From Marchantia polymorpha subsp. ruderalis (Eukaryota > Streptophyta > Marchantiopsida > Marchantiales > Marchantiaceae), in the NCBI GenBank assembly GCA_037833965.1, contig AP031357.1:17628001-17692000 (forward strand): a stretch of 64,000 nucleotides of DNA. The letters run 5' to 3'. Positions 50,429 to 61,707 of the stretch are shown here, piece after piece; the first letter of the stretch is position 1, and each line of letters opens with the position of its first letter. Under the pieces are notes generated by a model that worked only from the letters and a program-made list of their open reading frames with translations, made no database searches and was not told where the DNA came from. Position numbers and translations under genes: made by a program.

Positions 50429-51489
50429 CGTAAAACCGAGGATCCAGAAACTTCCAGGAAGAAATTTTTTTGTATGGGAGAATTCGAGAGCAGAGTCCAC
50501 TCGGTCTGATATCTGAAGTGAGCTTTAGCCTTCGAGATAGTCCTGCTATAAGAATGGCGATACGAGATAGGAGGAAATGATACTCATCATCAATCCCAGC
50601 GATGAGATATGCTTTGAACGATCACTCCTGATCCTTTTATACTACGGCAATCTCTCAACATGCGTAAGAGATGAGTGTAAACTATTGAGTTGGTATTTGT
50701 AAAAGTCAGGATCGGGACCCACATGAGCATTTCTCGAAGCCTTTGTTAAAGAAAGAAATTATTGGCGAGCATTCCTAATGTATCCCGGAATCTTCTCTAC
50801 AACTGTTATTTAGCTCGTCATCTGGGCTCTGCTATACATCTCACTCAAAAACAAATGCAGTCTGGACGCCGCTTATCTTATAGGACTAGCTTTGAGGAAC
50901 TTAATAGTATGTGATCTGGAAGACCGTAGGAGGAGCCTTGTCAAAGGTCATGTCCATTATGAATAAACAAAATCGAGATATCCACTAGTGGCCTAATATT
51001 AAGATATTTGGAGGACTAGAATAGGTCCATTTCTAGGTCCAAGTCTGGATCAGTCCTCGTTCCATTTCTAATCTCTTGGTCAATCTAGACTCTATATTGA
51101 CGGTCACTCCAGATGGTCTGGATTCCAGAGCATCTTATATGCAGCTGCAGGAGAGCTCGCCAAACGCATGGGACGTGCGTGTCCGCCATCGTGAAATGAT
51201 CGCTTGAGTTCTAATAGATTTCAGAGGATATTTTACCGGAAACGGTGTTTATCTAATTGCCAAAATCTTCATATTGCGGCTAATTCACCAGTTACCTTCT
51301 TGTTGTACTGTTTATAATCCGTATTCTAACAAGTTACAAGTCAGGTTAGATTGTGTTTAAAACTTTGCCTCGGATTATTGCAATCGGTTGATTGAACATA
51401 CTGAGCAGATGCGCATGCCTGTAGTCGGAAATTGTGAAAAGATCTCATTTACAAGGAGGTGAGATTGAAGGAGGGTTGAAGATTGGACG
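50429..51489. other. Intergenic region upstream of PR-1 gene
   Basis: Should include the PR-1 promoter. No gene was recognised. I see no W-box cluster or other element I could defend as regulatory. Confidence 0.45.
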
Positions 51490-52116
51490 TTGGCCAATAT
51501 CCTCATGGCTCATGGCCAATATCCTCATGTGCTAGGACAAGCCATACGCGTCAATACCACATTAAAAACTATTCAAGTGTCCATTGACTTATATGCTGCT
51601 ATAGTCCCTAAAGGTCATCTGGAAGGATTAGAAGAGCTTTTTTGCGCTGCTAGCTTTGATGACAAGGACCCAGTCATGCAGGCTTCACTCAGTGGCACTA
51701 TCTTCCATGTGAATGGAAAATTGGTGATTCTTCAGTCTTGAAGAGTCTTTCATTATGTCCATAAAGCGAAGATCCTCTGAATGGAATATGGTGGAAGCAC
51801 CTGTTCTGGTTCCTGCGTGGGAACAGAAGTCTCAATCACTTGACTTGAGTGAGCCTTTTAACAAACGGGCGTTCAACGAAGAGGCATTCAGGGATCTGAT
51901 GGTGGTGTTGAAAGTCAACTTATCTATCCAGGCAATAGATGTCTCAGCAACCTCATAGGCAATGGACGGAAAGGCGATGCAGATTCAAGAGGCCCTAAAG
52001 CAGAACCAGAAGCGGGCGATAGACATGTTGGTGTTCAGAGAAACCAAATTATTATTTGGAGATGCAAAAGCTGGTCGACTCTTCTTATGCAGCGCTCTTG
52101 GAGTAGGTAAGGTGCT
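51490..52116 (+). pseudogene. Fragment of TORNADO1-like LRR-Roc protein gene
   Basis: One plus-strand frame (51490-51741) and a second (51755 onward) together give a short run that looks like the end of an LRR domain entering a Roc GTPase domain. It includes AFNEEAFRDLMVVLKVNLSI, then a TAG where Trp would fit, then QIQEALKQNQKRA and FGDAKAGRLFLC leading into GVGK at the place of a P-loop. The layout recalls TORNADO1-type LRR-Roc-COR proteins of plants. The P-loop lacks the expected Thr/Ser because a GTAAG follows; that may be an old splice donor. Stops at 51739-51741 and 51956-51958 break it, and no COR or later domain follows. Family assignment is from memory of the pattern, so it is moderate. 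Confidence 0.5.
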
Positions 52117-52921
52117 CTGTAAATTCTCATACTAACAATCTATGGTTTCACTTTTCTTGAACTAAGATTGACATAACAAATGCTATTTTTGCTCTAGATA
52201 TATTCATCAGTGAAAAAAAAATAGTAACGGGAAAAAAATCATTATATGAGTTGAAATTTTTGGTGATTTCTACAATTTTTTCACTCAAATTAGTCTTCAC
52301 ATATGAAAAATAATATCATGTCACATTCTATCTAAAGAATGTCATATCTATGCATTTGTGAAGACATCGTTAATAACACTTTGTGTATACTGTGATTATT
52401 TTTTCCAAGTACATAACTTCAGTAAGTATCATGCTGTTTCTTCTGTCTTTATACGACGCGATAAACAAGCAAGAGTGCACCTAGCAAGGTCGAGATAAGA
52501 TATCACTTTCATTTTTGAAGTGTAAAGACCTCCAGACTCTAGAACTAGAACTGTGCTTGTGCATACATGCTTGATAGTTTAGCTAGAAGAACAATTATAT
52601 TAGCAATCCAGAACCTCAAGTACTCTTCTACTTTGTTCAAAGTTCTTCAACAATACGTTTAGTAAGCTCCCAAAAAGCTGATCACTTTGTTTTAAACCTA
52701 CAAGTTATGTAGAGTTATGTAGACAACTGTACCGATATTCAAAGCAAGAAAAAGCGTGCTTGACAAAGCACACTATGCTTTGTCAACCAGGCTGACAGTG
52801 CATGTGCGACTCAGTTGTAAGAATACACGCACTTGCTTGACTAGATCAAGTCTTTTAGTGAATTGATTTAATGAAGATAAACTTTGAAATCTTCGTTGTC
52901 AGCGTGTATCATCACACTGAA
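52117..52921. other. Intergenic region between LRR-Roc fragments
   Basis: Mixed to AT-rich sequence with no open frame of note and no recognised RNA or element. It may contain decayed gene sequence beyond recognition. Confidence 0.45.
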
Positions 52922-53047
52922 GGCTTGCACAAGAAAGTCAAGATCTACTCTAACCTTCTAAGATCATTTTCCAATCACAGAGTTGGCTTGCACAACAAAG
53001 TCAAGATCTACTCTAACCTTCTAAGATCATTTTCCAATCATAGAGTA
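52922..53047. repeat. 63-bp tandem duplication inside a short open frame
   Basis: Two copies of a 63-base unit (52922-52984 and 52985-53047) are nearly identical over their last 48 bases. Because 63 is 21 codons, the duplication stays in frame within the small plus-strand frame 52871-53086, repeating KVKIYSNLLRSFSNHRV. No function is recognised, and coding is doubtful. Confidence 0.8.
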
Positions 53048-53826
53048 TGGAGGAACACGTTTGTTGTTTTCACATGTTGTCGTTAACTCAATGGCTCACA
53101 CATTTCAATGACAAGATCTGATTGAAGACGCTGCATGTTTTTTCCACGCCGTACCGATGAAGGGTACGGTCTGTCTTCCCGTGGGTCTTGATGGAGCTAG
53201 ATTCCCAGTCTTTCTTTACAACTCTACATCCAGTTCTTACACAACTCAGGGTACTTCCATCCGAGATATATCTTCACTATCATGCATTCCATGACATCCC
53301 GCGTACACATCTCACCATCTTTGCTACGAAATTGTGTTTTGGATTTCAGATTTACCTGCAAACCTGTAAGCTTGTTCACTCACATTTTATGTTGCACATA
53401 AAACTCCGCAATCCGTTAAAGTTTATAATAATTTTGCATTCCAAGAGACGTGAAGTCCCCTTGGCAACACAATCTACAATTTCGCTCGAAAACGGAGTCC
53501 TGATTCTCTGAGTTCATTTTGATTCACATGGCTTGTCTCACCTTCCAGTAGGTTCGAGCAGCCTCTTGTTTCCAATTTGCACAATCTTCCTGCGTTCGGG
53601 GTGATTGCTCATGGATCCGCGTATGTGCAGAGCTTTGACGATAAATCTTTGTGTCGCTCCTCGTGCACAGAGCAAGAAGTGTGTAACTTCCTGTCTGATC
53701 TAGTCAAAACAAAACAATCTAACCAAATGAATATGTGATGGAGAAGAGAATGGAAGGTGCAGTTGCGTCCACTGTCAGTCACGCTGCCCGAGACACGGGG
53801 AATGGATTTGCAGACCAGTAACCAGA
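53048..53826. other. Intergenic region
   Basis: Contains a 107-codon plus-strand frame (53188-53511) with no recognisable domain and otherwise nothing I can support. Confidence 0.4.
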
Positions 53827-54195
53827 GACGTCTTACGTGAGAAAGACGAGGAACCGGAGCTTCCGTCCGCTGTCCAGGAACTTATACTACGTCTGGAAGG
53901 CAAAGCACAGCCTTTACGGAAGATTCCGTATTTAGAACAGCCAGAAGTTCTGGAGTTCTTTCCGAAGATTGCAGCGATCTCGACGATCGCAGGGTGGCGA
54001 AGCGAATTGCGCCTTTCAGTGCTGGAGTCAATCTGCAGCTGCAATACCCTTGGGGTTCTTAACGCGAGAAATATGTGTGGCGGAGATATATCGAGGTTGA
54101 CGGCTAGCGAGTGGGAGTTACTTTTGAGAGATTGTAGGAGTAGGTGTCATTTTCAGCTAGTATTCGTGTTTAGACAAGAGAGCAATTTAATTTAA
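53827..54195 (+). pseudogene. N-terminal LRR fragment, TORNADO1-like
   Basis: A continuous plus-strand frame to the TAA at 54193 encodes a coherent stretch. It includes RDVLREKDEEPELPS, KIPYLEQPEVLEFFPKIAAI and SVLESICSCNTLGVLNA, then SRLTASEWELLLRD. The last parts have the spacing of the first leucine-rich repeats of TORNADO1-like LRR-Roc proteins. It ends abruptly with no further repeats, so it is a fragment. It would be the front of a protein whose middle resembles the 51490-52116 piece, but on this strand it lies downstream of it. Either two copies decayed here or a rearrangement occurred. No initiator Met was identified. Confidence 0.45.
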
Positions 54196-55332
54196 AGACA
54201 ATGCTTCTCCTATATTTCGGGCACAATTTCAGATCTGTGAAGCTCAGACATTCTTATTTCAGGTCAATTTCCTTCTGGCGCTTCTTTGTATTACCAGAAG
54301 ATTTCACAAGATTCCTTAGGAGTCCTCACTCCAGCTCGAATGCATATTACCGGTAAAACAAATCTTGTGCACAAATCTCTCCCATGATATTCAAACTCGC
54401 ATCTGCTTATCCATAATTGGACTCCATTTGTAAAATTGTTGATGTGTAATCAGAGTTCCATATTCGTTCCATATTCTTCGTGCTACACCCTGACTACATC
54501 CTTTTTGCTGGCCGTGCTCTCAGCACATTTTAGATCGTCAGCAGGCTGAGAACTGTCACGTGGTAGTTTCGTTACGCGGATGCTCTTGCAGTTGTACTGC
54601 GTGTGGACGTTGAGCTACAGAGATTCTTGACATGGAGAATAAATCTTCAAATGATGCACGACCTTGTTTTGTGAACATGATGGGGAATGTGATTGATTGC
54701 AAGTCATTGACTCGAATATTGAGTTTACACTTGCAGAAGCACGGTTGGATTGCAGCAATTTTGGGCGTTAAGTCTAACAGGATGAGAGATGGAGATGAAC
54801 ACCTACCATTGTCGTTTACGCAATTCTATATAGTACTCCGATATCAGAGACAAGAATTATCATTGTCAATGGGATGAAGTGAAAGGAGAAGGATATCGAA
54901 TTCCATTCGTTAACACCACATAACATTATATATGTCTGAAAATAGTCCACAGCTTCACTGCGCTGTATAATTAATTTGTCAAACCAGATCTCGGGATGTC
55001 TGCATGCTCCGACGTTGTGCAGTGTTGAAGATGTGCAAGCGTGGACTTTAGTAAGCAGGCCTTCGAAAAACGAGTAGGGCATTGCAGCGGCAGGCTCTTG
55101 AAGAGATAAACCCTACCAAACTCCTGGGTCAAATGTTTGACCTGTGATTGGGGGCCAGATTTGCATGTTTAGGTTGAGAATGGTGCAGAGAGTTTGTGAG
55201 AAAGAGTGTCAAGAGATATAAGACTCTGAATATGGTGAGAGCATCTAGCTACGTTAGTAGCGATTCATCTTTTCTCTACTCTGAAATTTCCTGCAATTTG
55301 GGTGAGAGAATGATATCGAAATTGGGTGAACA
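54196..55332. other. Intergenic region
   Basis: Mixed sequence with short frames (plus 54632-54877, minus 54816-55082) of no recognisable family. No RNA gene or element ends were seen. Confidence 0.45.
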
Positions 55333-55768
55333 GATTGATCTCGAGGCTGCAGTAATATAAAACTATAAATTAGTACATGTACTGCAACTGAAATCAGGTG
55401 CGAAAAATTCTTCCACCTAACATATTTTGGTAAATTCGCGCTGCGAACTCGATTTACTCTGTCAAGTTTGTGCTTCCTTAACCCCGGAAATGTTTCGGAA
55501 TGGGCGTGTCTGGCAACTTCGGGCAGGTCTGCAGAAACGGCAGCAGACATGTTTCTGGTGGCGAGATTGGTGATGCGTTGAGCTTGTAACTGGTGAATAG
55601 TCCGTCTGTCATCTTAGCTGTCTGTCATCTTCGATCACCATTGCCATCACCGTCTACGTTTTGAACACGATCATTGTTTTCTATCTACCATCGGCGTCAG
55701 TCTGCAACTCAAGGAATTTTGCCGAGAATTCGCGTGGGAAGGTGAACTCACTCAACCAGGTTTGAACC
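55333..55768. repeat. Second copy of possible SINE-like repeat
   Basis: Blocks near 55333-55357 (GATCTCGAGGCTGCAGTAA), 55549-55570 (GTTTCTGGTGGCGAGATTG) and 55591-55612 match blocks at 48586, 48748 and 48789 in the same order and orientation, with different spacing. GGTTCAAACC on the minus strand (55759-55768) resembles a Pol III B box. Divergence is high, so membership in one family is probable but not certain. Confidence 0.35.
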
Positions 55769-56691
55769 TGTGACCGTTACTAGAACTCGATGTAACAGTC
55801 TTCTGTGATTCACCCAAAGCCTCATTTCGTCATTTACAAACACGAGGGCGAACAATTTCCACTCGATGCCTACCGTCCACATTTTGCCTGCTCCAGGTTA
55901 CAGGGAGTCTACAGCTGATGATGCGAGTTCTTTGCCAGACGCTGAGAAATCTCTCAGTGAAGGTTTCCTGCAAAATCTCTCTATGATTCGTTCGTTCAAG
56001 TACCAAGGACATTTGTAGGTCTTTTCGATTATTCTTAAGTTTGATTACTTCCGTAGTCAGTAGTTCGCAAGCTTAGTTGTATCTTTAGAATTATAAGCAT
56101 CCAATGCAACCAGTTTTTTTTTCCATATTACAGGTCCAGAGATAATTCTTACCATATACTGGAGCGCTGTTCGGGGCATTAAGGCAATGAAAGTATGAAA
56201 TATTCCACCAAAAAAAACCAGCTATAAACGTGGAAATATTCGAACTCTTATTACGTTTCAGTAAATCCCGATAGCTACTGCAAGTGACATAATACAAAAT
56301 CACAGACAAAAGTTCATCCGTTGAACTAAAATTGCCTTGGTGAATCTGCCTAACTAGCGTCCCTGGTTTCGTGAAGCTCGATGATGTTTCGAGCCGAATG
56401 GATCCCAAGAAAATGGACCAAACCATCCAAATGAATAGTCTGTCTGCATGAACCAAACACGATCACATCTGGATTTTCGTGCCAGCAGAGTACAACCGGA
56501 AGGTGACACCAGCTTCACCATGAAGACCCTCTAGGATAAACATTTTCTGAAGGAGGTAGACTAAGATGATAGCGTTTAACATCTTCACTGTTCAAAACAT
56601 GATCCATTTCCAGCAGGGGGTTATCATTTGTTCTCAATGACTCCTAACGCTTACAGTCAAGTGGTAATTGGTACCGTAAAGATTGTGGTGA
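55769..56691. other. Intergenic region up to the copia element
   Basis: No recognisable gene or repeat. A 121-codon minus frame (56091-56456) has no known domain. Confidence 0.45.
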
Positions 56692-56921
56692 TGTAGAAAT
56701 GAGTCAATCCATCACTCAGGTTCCTTTGATATTGAAAAACACTTGCTTAAGTACATATACACACAGGACGCCAAGAGGCTGCGTGCTTAGGATTTAGGGT
56801 TTAGGGGGCGGCTAGTTAACCTAAAGTACCAAGTGGCCTCGGTACCTCTCTAACACGGTCACAGTTCATTACGAACAACCTAAGAGATCAGGTGTGATTG
56901 TAGGTACAAGACCATTCAACA
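56692..56921 (-). repeat. 3' LTR of copia element
   Basis: 230 bases bounded by TG and CA. By eye it differs from the other LTR at about seven bases plus a two-base indel, roughly 97% identity. It contains a telo-box-like TTAGGGTTT (56794-56802). Confidence 0.92.
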
Positions 56922-57014
56922 CTCCCCCACACACTTGACGTGCCTGTTTTGTGAGAGGATGCGGAAAACATCATAGAATTCTAGTTGAAACCTTTGGTAC
57001 CTTTCTAAACGAAG

Positions 57015-58016
57015 CTACTTCTTTTCTTGACTCTCTGTGTCTATCATCTGTAACATGTTTATGATGTCATTGAAACGAGTCTTGCTAAGTGGTTTCGGAA
57101 GACCATCTGCTGCTTGATCGTTTGTGCGAACAAATTCAAGTTGAATTCTTCCTTTCTTGATGTAGTCACGAATGAAGTGACACTGCGCTTCGATATGTTT
57201 GGTGCGTGTGTGAAGAACAGGGTTCTTCGCCATCTTGATACATGATTGATTGTCACATGAGATGATGATCGGTTTATCCAGCTTGACACCCATATCATTT
57301 AAAAGATATCTGATCCATTGAGCTTCCTTTGTAGCTTCTGCCAAAGCACGATATTCTGCTTCATATGATGATTGGGCCACTTCTGATTTCCGTTTACTGC
57401 TCCACGAAATTGGGCCGCTGCCAAGTGAAAATAGAAAACTAGATGTGGATCTACGACCTTCTACATCACCAGCATAATCACTATCCGAATAACCTAGTAG
57501 TTGCACCAGTTCCCCCCGTCGGTAGTGAATTGCTAAGGTGGGATGAGCCTTGAGGTAGCGAAAAATTTGAATGGCCGCATCAAGGTGGGGTTGTTGAGGA
57601 GAGGTCATGAAACGGGAGACTAAACCGACTGCAAACGCAATATCAGGACGAGAGTTTTGAAGGTGTAGAAGCTTTCCAACAACAATTCTATAGTAGGTCG
57701 CATCAACGAGAGGAGCTCCCATATTAGAGGATAATTTAGTTCCTGGGTCAAGAGTAATAGATGTGCCATAACATTCTACAAGACCAAGTTCTAAAAGGCA
57801 CTTGCAAATGTAACGCTGATGGGAGAGAGAAATACCGTGGGCGGTGTACAAAAATTGGATGCTAAGATATAAAGCTAGTTGTACAAGTACAGTCATGTCG
57901 AAGGTGCGACACAACTCAGTCATGAGCCACTGGATTTTGGTGGTATGATTCCTGGTAAGCATAACATCATCGACGTAGATGACTAGGAGTAGAACAAGAT
58001 CTCCTTCACGAAACAC
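57015..58016 (-). pseudogene. copia pol: reverse transcriptase C-part and RNase H
   Basis: A 333-codon open frame. The RT active-site motif YVDDVML sits near its start. The copia connection region includes PDIAFAVGLVSRFM and YRALAEATKEAQW. RNase H follows with DNQSCIKMAKNPV and HTRTKHIE, then ADGLPKPL near the end. The N-terminal half of RT lies in other frames further up (about 58480-58020) and is joined through a stop and frameshifts around 58080-58130. It is therefore not expressed as a full pol. Confidence 0.88.
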
Positions 58017-58019
58017 ATA

Positions 58020-59562
58020 TAGGCTTGGATCGGCAACTGAAGGAGTAAGACCTACCTCATGGAGGTAAGTGTCGATACGCTCGTTCCACGCTCAAGGAGA
58101 TTGGCGGAGAAGTTACAAACTACGGTGGAGCTTGCAGACATGAGATTCAAGACCAGGTACAACAAAGCCTGGAGGCTGAGTCAAGTATACCTCTTCAGTA
58201 AGCTTGCCGTTGAGAAAAAGCGCTTTTGACATCCATGTGAAGAATAGACCAATTATTCTGGGCTTCCGTGGAAACAAGAATGCGAACAGTGGTCCATCAA
58301 ACTACAGGCGCGAAGGTGTCAAGGTAGTCCAAACCTTTAATTTGTTCGTCCCCCCGTTCAACAAGACGCGCCTTGTGTGTCACTGTGCCATCAGCACCGG
58401 TCTTCAATTTGTAAATCCATTTGGCGTGAATGGGACGGAAATGAGCTGGAAGAGGTACAAGAGACTAGGTTTGATTACGGTGAATCGAGTCCATCTCGGA
58501 CTCCATGGCACATACCCAAAGAGGATCAATTGCAGCTTGTCGATAGTGCAAGGGTTCTCCAGAGGACTGAATCACGGGTACAATGTCGTCAACTGTAGAG
58601 ACGGTGAAGACATAGTCATGAAGCCAAGTAGATGGCGCTCGATTTCGAGTAGATCGGCGAAGGGGTGCTGGAGATTCGTGAGCCACGGAGTCATGAGCTT
58701 CGAAGGAGTGGGGACTGGAAGGTGCTGTTGTGACATCAAGGGACTTGGAACGCTGAGTGTAGACACGGAGAGAGTCGTGAGATGAAGTCGGTTCTGGTAA
58801 GGATACGTTGGAACCAAGGGACGTTGGCGAAGGCGGATGTTGTATTGTTGGATCCAGCGGGGTCGTGACTGTTTGAGGAGCAGATCTGGAAGCAATAGTT
58901 GGATCAACTACCTCAATTGCAACACTGTTGTCGTTGAGGGCTTCAACAGAAACACTCGAACAGGCTTCGTTAGATGCATCAGAATACCAGAATCGGTTTT
59001 CATCAAACTTCACATCGCCACTAATAAGGATCTTGCGCGTGAAAGGATTGTAACATCAATAACCCTTGGTTTCGTCCGAATAGCCAACAAAGATGCATGT
59101 AACTGATCTATCCTCAAGCTTCGTACGGTGCTCTTTAGGGACGTGAACATAGGCCAGACAGCCAAAGATACGGAGATGAGACAAATGTGGTACCTGGCCA
59201 AATAGTTGCTGATAGGGTGAGATACCTCCATTTGCCCTGGTAGGTGAAATGTTGGTCAGAAAATTGGCTGTGTTGACTGCCTCGGCCCGGAGGAAACGAG
59301 GAGTGCGAGAATCTGTGATCATGGCACGAGCTTTCTCAAGAAAAGTTGGATTCTTCCTTTCTGAGACTCCGTTTTGATGGGGTGTGTATGCTTGAGTCAA
59401 CTCCCGACTGATCCCTTCGTTGTCACAAAAATTGATAAAGTCATGACTCAAGAATTCTGCCCCACGGTCACTGCGAAGGCAAAGGATGTGACCACCAAGA
59501 AGTTTCTCAACTTTGACCTTGAGATTCTTGAAAACCGAAAAAACTTCGGATTTCAAACGCAA
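58020..59562 (-). pseudogene. copia pol: integrase C-part and RT N-part, broken
   Basis: 59562-59056 holds the integrase catalytic core's later part (RSDRGAEF, TPHQNGVSERKN) and the copia-typical VPKEHRTKLEDR and FVGYSDETKGY. A TGA then interrupts, followed in frame by CYNPFTRKI and a Ser/Thr/Pro-rich linker (59013-58465) that ends at a TAG after RNQT, where Trp is expected. RT sequence resumes with KWIYKLKTGADGTV and DTFAPVV, then decays. Confidence 0.82.
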
Positions 59563-60274
59563 AAAATATATCCATGTGAAGCGCGAGAAATCATCAGTGA
59601 AAGTGACAAAATACGAAGATCCTCCGAGAGACTGTGGACGAAATCATACCACACAAATCTGTGTGAATGAGAGCAAGAGGTTTTGAGCATCGTCGATCGC
59701 TTGTCTTTGCAGCTCTTTCGCGAGATTGTTTGCCGATGATGCAACTATCACATGGGGTAGTTGATGTGGGCATGAGTCGAACTCCTTCGGCCAAATGATG
59801 CTGGCCAATGAAACGGACACTGTGTTGGTTCAGATGTCCAAGACATCTGTGCCAGAGCTGAGGGACTACTTGTGACTGAATAGCACAAATCAGAAACTCC
59901 GGTTTGTCAACTATGTATCGATAGAGCCATGTGTCAGCTTCACGACGTCCTCTAGCTACTACATTCGGCCCATCGTAAACAAGACATTCGTGATTCTCGA
60001 ATACAAGAATGTAACCTTCATCTGCAATCTTTCCAACTGACAGTAGATTCTTGGAGAGACCAGGAACGTAGTAAACATCACGAATATTAATTTCTCCATT
60101 TGGGCCAAGATTTACATTACCGGATCCTTGAACAGATAGGCGTTCGTTGCTTGCAGTTTGAACACTTGCCCCAACTTCTGAATTGAGCTTTAAGTTGGAG
60201 AAAACATTGCGGTCACCGGTGACGTGCCCAGATGCTCCCGAGTTGACTAGCCAATCGTCTTTGCCAATCTTCAT
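59563..60274 (-). pseudogene. copia pol: protease and integrase N-part
   Basis: The frame opens with WLVNSGASGH, where active copia proteases have DSGAS. The catalytic Asp is replaced by Asn, so the protease would be inactive even without the stops. The GAG-pre-integrase zinc-binding part follows (HRCLGHLNQHSV, CDSCIIGKQ), then HTDLCG at the integrase start. A one-base frameshift near 59625-59640 separates this from the SYFVTFTDDFSRFTW stretch in the next frame. Confidence 0.85.
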
Positions 60275-60331
60275 ACTGCTTAAAGCTATATTGAATGCGT
60301 CTATCTCCCTTTCGAGATTCTGATGTTCTGA

Positions 60332-61190
60332 TTATTCTATCACCACGTTCGTCTGAAGAGGATGACGCATGCTGGAGGACAAGTGCCGACGCTCGCGTAT
60401 TCGCTTGGTAACCTCATTAGCAAGCTCGCGACAGTTGCGCATGAGATGGTTCATTTTCCCACACCAGTTGCAAGGGCCAACTGGGACACGACGAGAACCA
60501 TTGTAATCGGTACGTAATCCACCTGGTCCAATGGTGTCATTTCGAGACATACCGGTTTGGTGAGAATGGTTGCTTGGTCGAAAGTTGGAATTGGAGCTAC
60601 GGTTGGTGAAGCGGAGCGCCAATGCTTCTTCTTTGGCGGAGGTTGTAACCTTCAAACGCATGTTGTTCCGACTCTCGTCTTGCAGGAGTCTAGCTACAAC
60701 TTGATCGAATGTGAGCAAGTCTTCGCTGTTGCAAAAGCTTTGGTAGATGGCATCAAAACTAGGTGGTACAGAATTCAGCATACGTTCTAGGATCTCTTCT
60801 TCAGACGCTACGTGACCAATGCCTGCTAACTCAACACGTACTTCCTGAATTTGACGTATGTAATCTGAAACTGAAGCACCGTCTAGGAGGCGGATGGAAT
60901 TTAGTTTGTCCTTCAACATGAGTCTAGATGCATTGTTTCCACTTTGAAAGTAGTTTTGCAATCTAACCCATGCATCTCTAGGATTTGTACACTCGGCAAT
61001 AATAGGAAAAATCTCGTCTCGAAGTGACAGCCCTATCGTAGCAAGAGCTCAAATTTTTCCTTGTGAGATATCATCTCCCTCATCATCGGATCTTATCACA
61101 TTGTCCACCTTAGGGTCAGTGAATCGCCATGAATTCTCTCATATCAATATCATTCTCATCTTGAACTTCCATGTTTGGTAGTTGACGTTT
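60332..61190 (-). pseudogene. copia gag (UBN2-type with CCHC knuckle)
   Basis: The main open part (60961-60332) has the UBN2-type capsid region (LNSIRLLDGASVSDYI, ILERMLNSVPPSFD) and the nucleocapsid knuckle CNWCGKMNHLMRNC. The front part reads on through a TGA near 61046 (TIGLSLRDEIFPII) and is frameshifted further up toward MEVQDENDIDMREF near 61170. An in-frame TAA at about 60331 lies between gag and protease. Confidence 0.85.
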
Positions 61191-61269
61191 CTTTCCAACT
61201 TATTCTAATCATGAATAGTATTGAAGCTAGACATGAATACTATGATTGTAGAGAAAACTGACTTGAATA

Positions 61270-61440
61270 GGAGTAATGCTTCACTTCAATATAAACGCGT
61301 AAGTCTAAAAGAAAAGGGAGCAGTGCTCACCTAGTGAATACACATAAGTATTGAAAAACAAAACATACAGGAGCAGTGCTCACCTAGTGAATAAACGTAA
61401 GTACTGAAAAACAAAACATGCAGGAGCAGTGCTCACTACA
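61270..61440. repeat. 53-bp tandem repeat in copia leader
   Basis: Units starting GGAGCAGTGCTCAC begin at 61317, 61370 and 61423, a 53-base period. The last copy is partial, and a more diverged copy starts at 61270. The array sits between the primer-binding site and gag. Confidence 0.85.
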
Positions 61441-61459
61441 ACACTTTGATAACCTTGAA

Positions 61460-61475
61460 CCTCGCGCTGATACCA
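61460..61475 (-). other. Primer-binding site (initiator Met tRNA type)
   Basis: Directly next to the 5' LTR, the minus strand reads TGGTATCAGCGCGAGG. It matches the common plant copia primer site TGGTATCAGAGC except at one base. Confidence 0.8.
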
Positions 61476-61707
61476 TGTAGAAATGAGTCAATCCATCACT
61501 CAGGTTCCTTTGATATCGAAAAACACTTGCTTAAGTACATATACACACAGGACGCCAAGAGGCTGCTTGCTTAGGATTTAGGGTTTAGGCTGCGGCTAGT
61601 TAACCTAAAGTACCAAGTGGCCTCGGTACCTCTCTAACACTGTCACAGTTCATTACAAACAACCTAACAGAGATCAGGTGTGATTGTAGGTACAAGATCA
61701 TTCAACA
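61476..61707 (-). repeat. 5' LTR of copia element
   Basis: 232 bases bounded by TG and CA, the promoter-bearing LTR for minus-strand transcription. It includes a telo-box-like TTAGGGTTT at 61578-61586, shared with the other LTR. Confidence 0.92.

Larger units (their letters stand above)
56692..61707 (-). mobile_element. Ty1/copia LTR retrotransposon, degenerate, both LTRs present
   Basis: About 5.0 kb between TG..CA-bounded LTRs, transcribed on the minus strand. In that direction the 5' LTR is 61707-61476. It is followed directly by a primer-binding site starting TGGTATCAGCGC (like the initiator Met tRNA type), then gag, protease, integrase, and RT-RNase H. A purine-rich tract (GTGTGGGGGAG) precedes the 3' LTR. 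The order integrase before RT defines copia. The five bases outside each end (GGTGA and GATAT) do not match, so no target duplication remains. Multiple stops and frameshifts make it non-autonomous. Confidence 0.93.

Noticed and set aside
50429-50500. Longer PR-1 start at 50500
   Set aside because: It would put 24 extra residues before the signal peptide; the Met at 50428 fits a secreted protein better.
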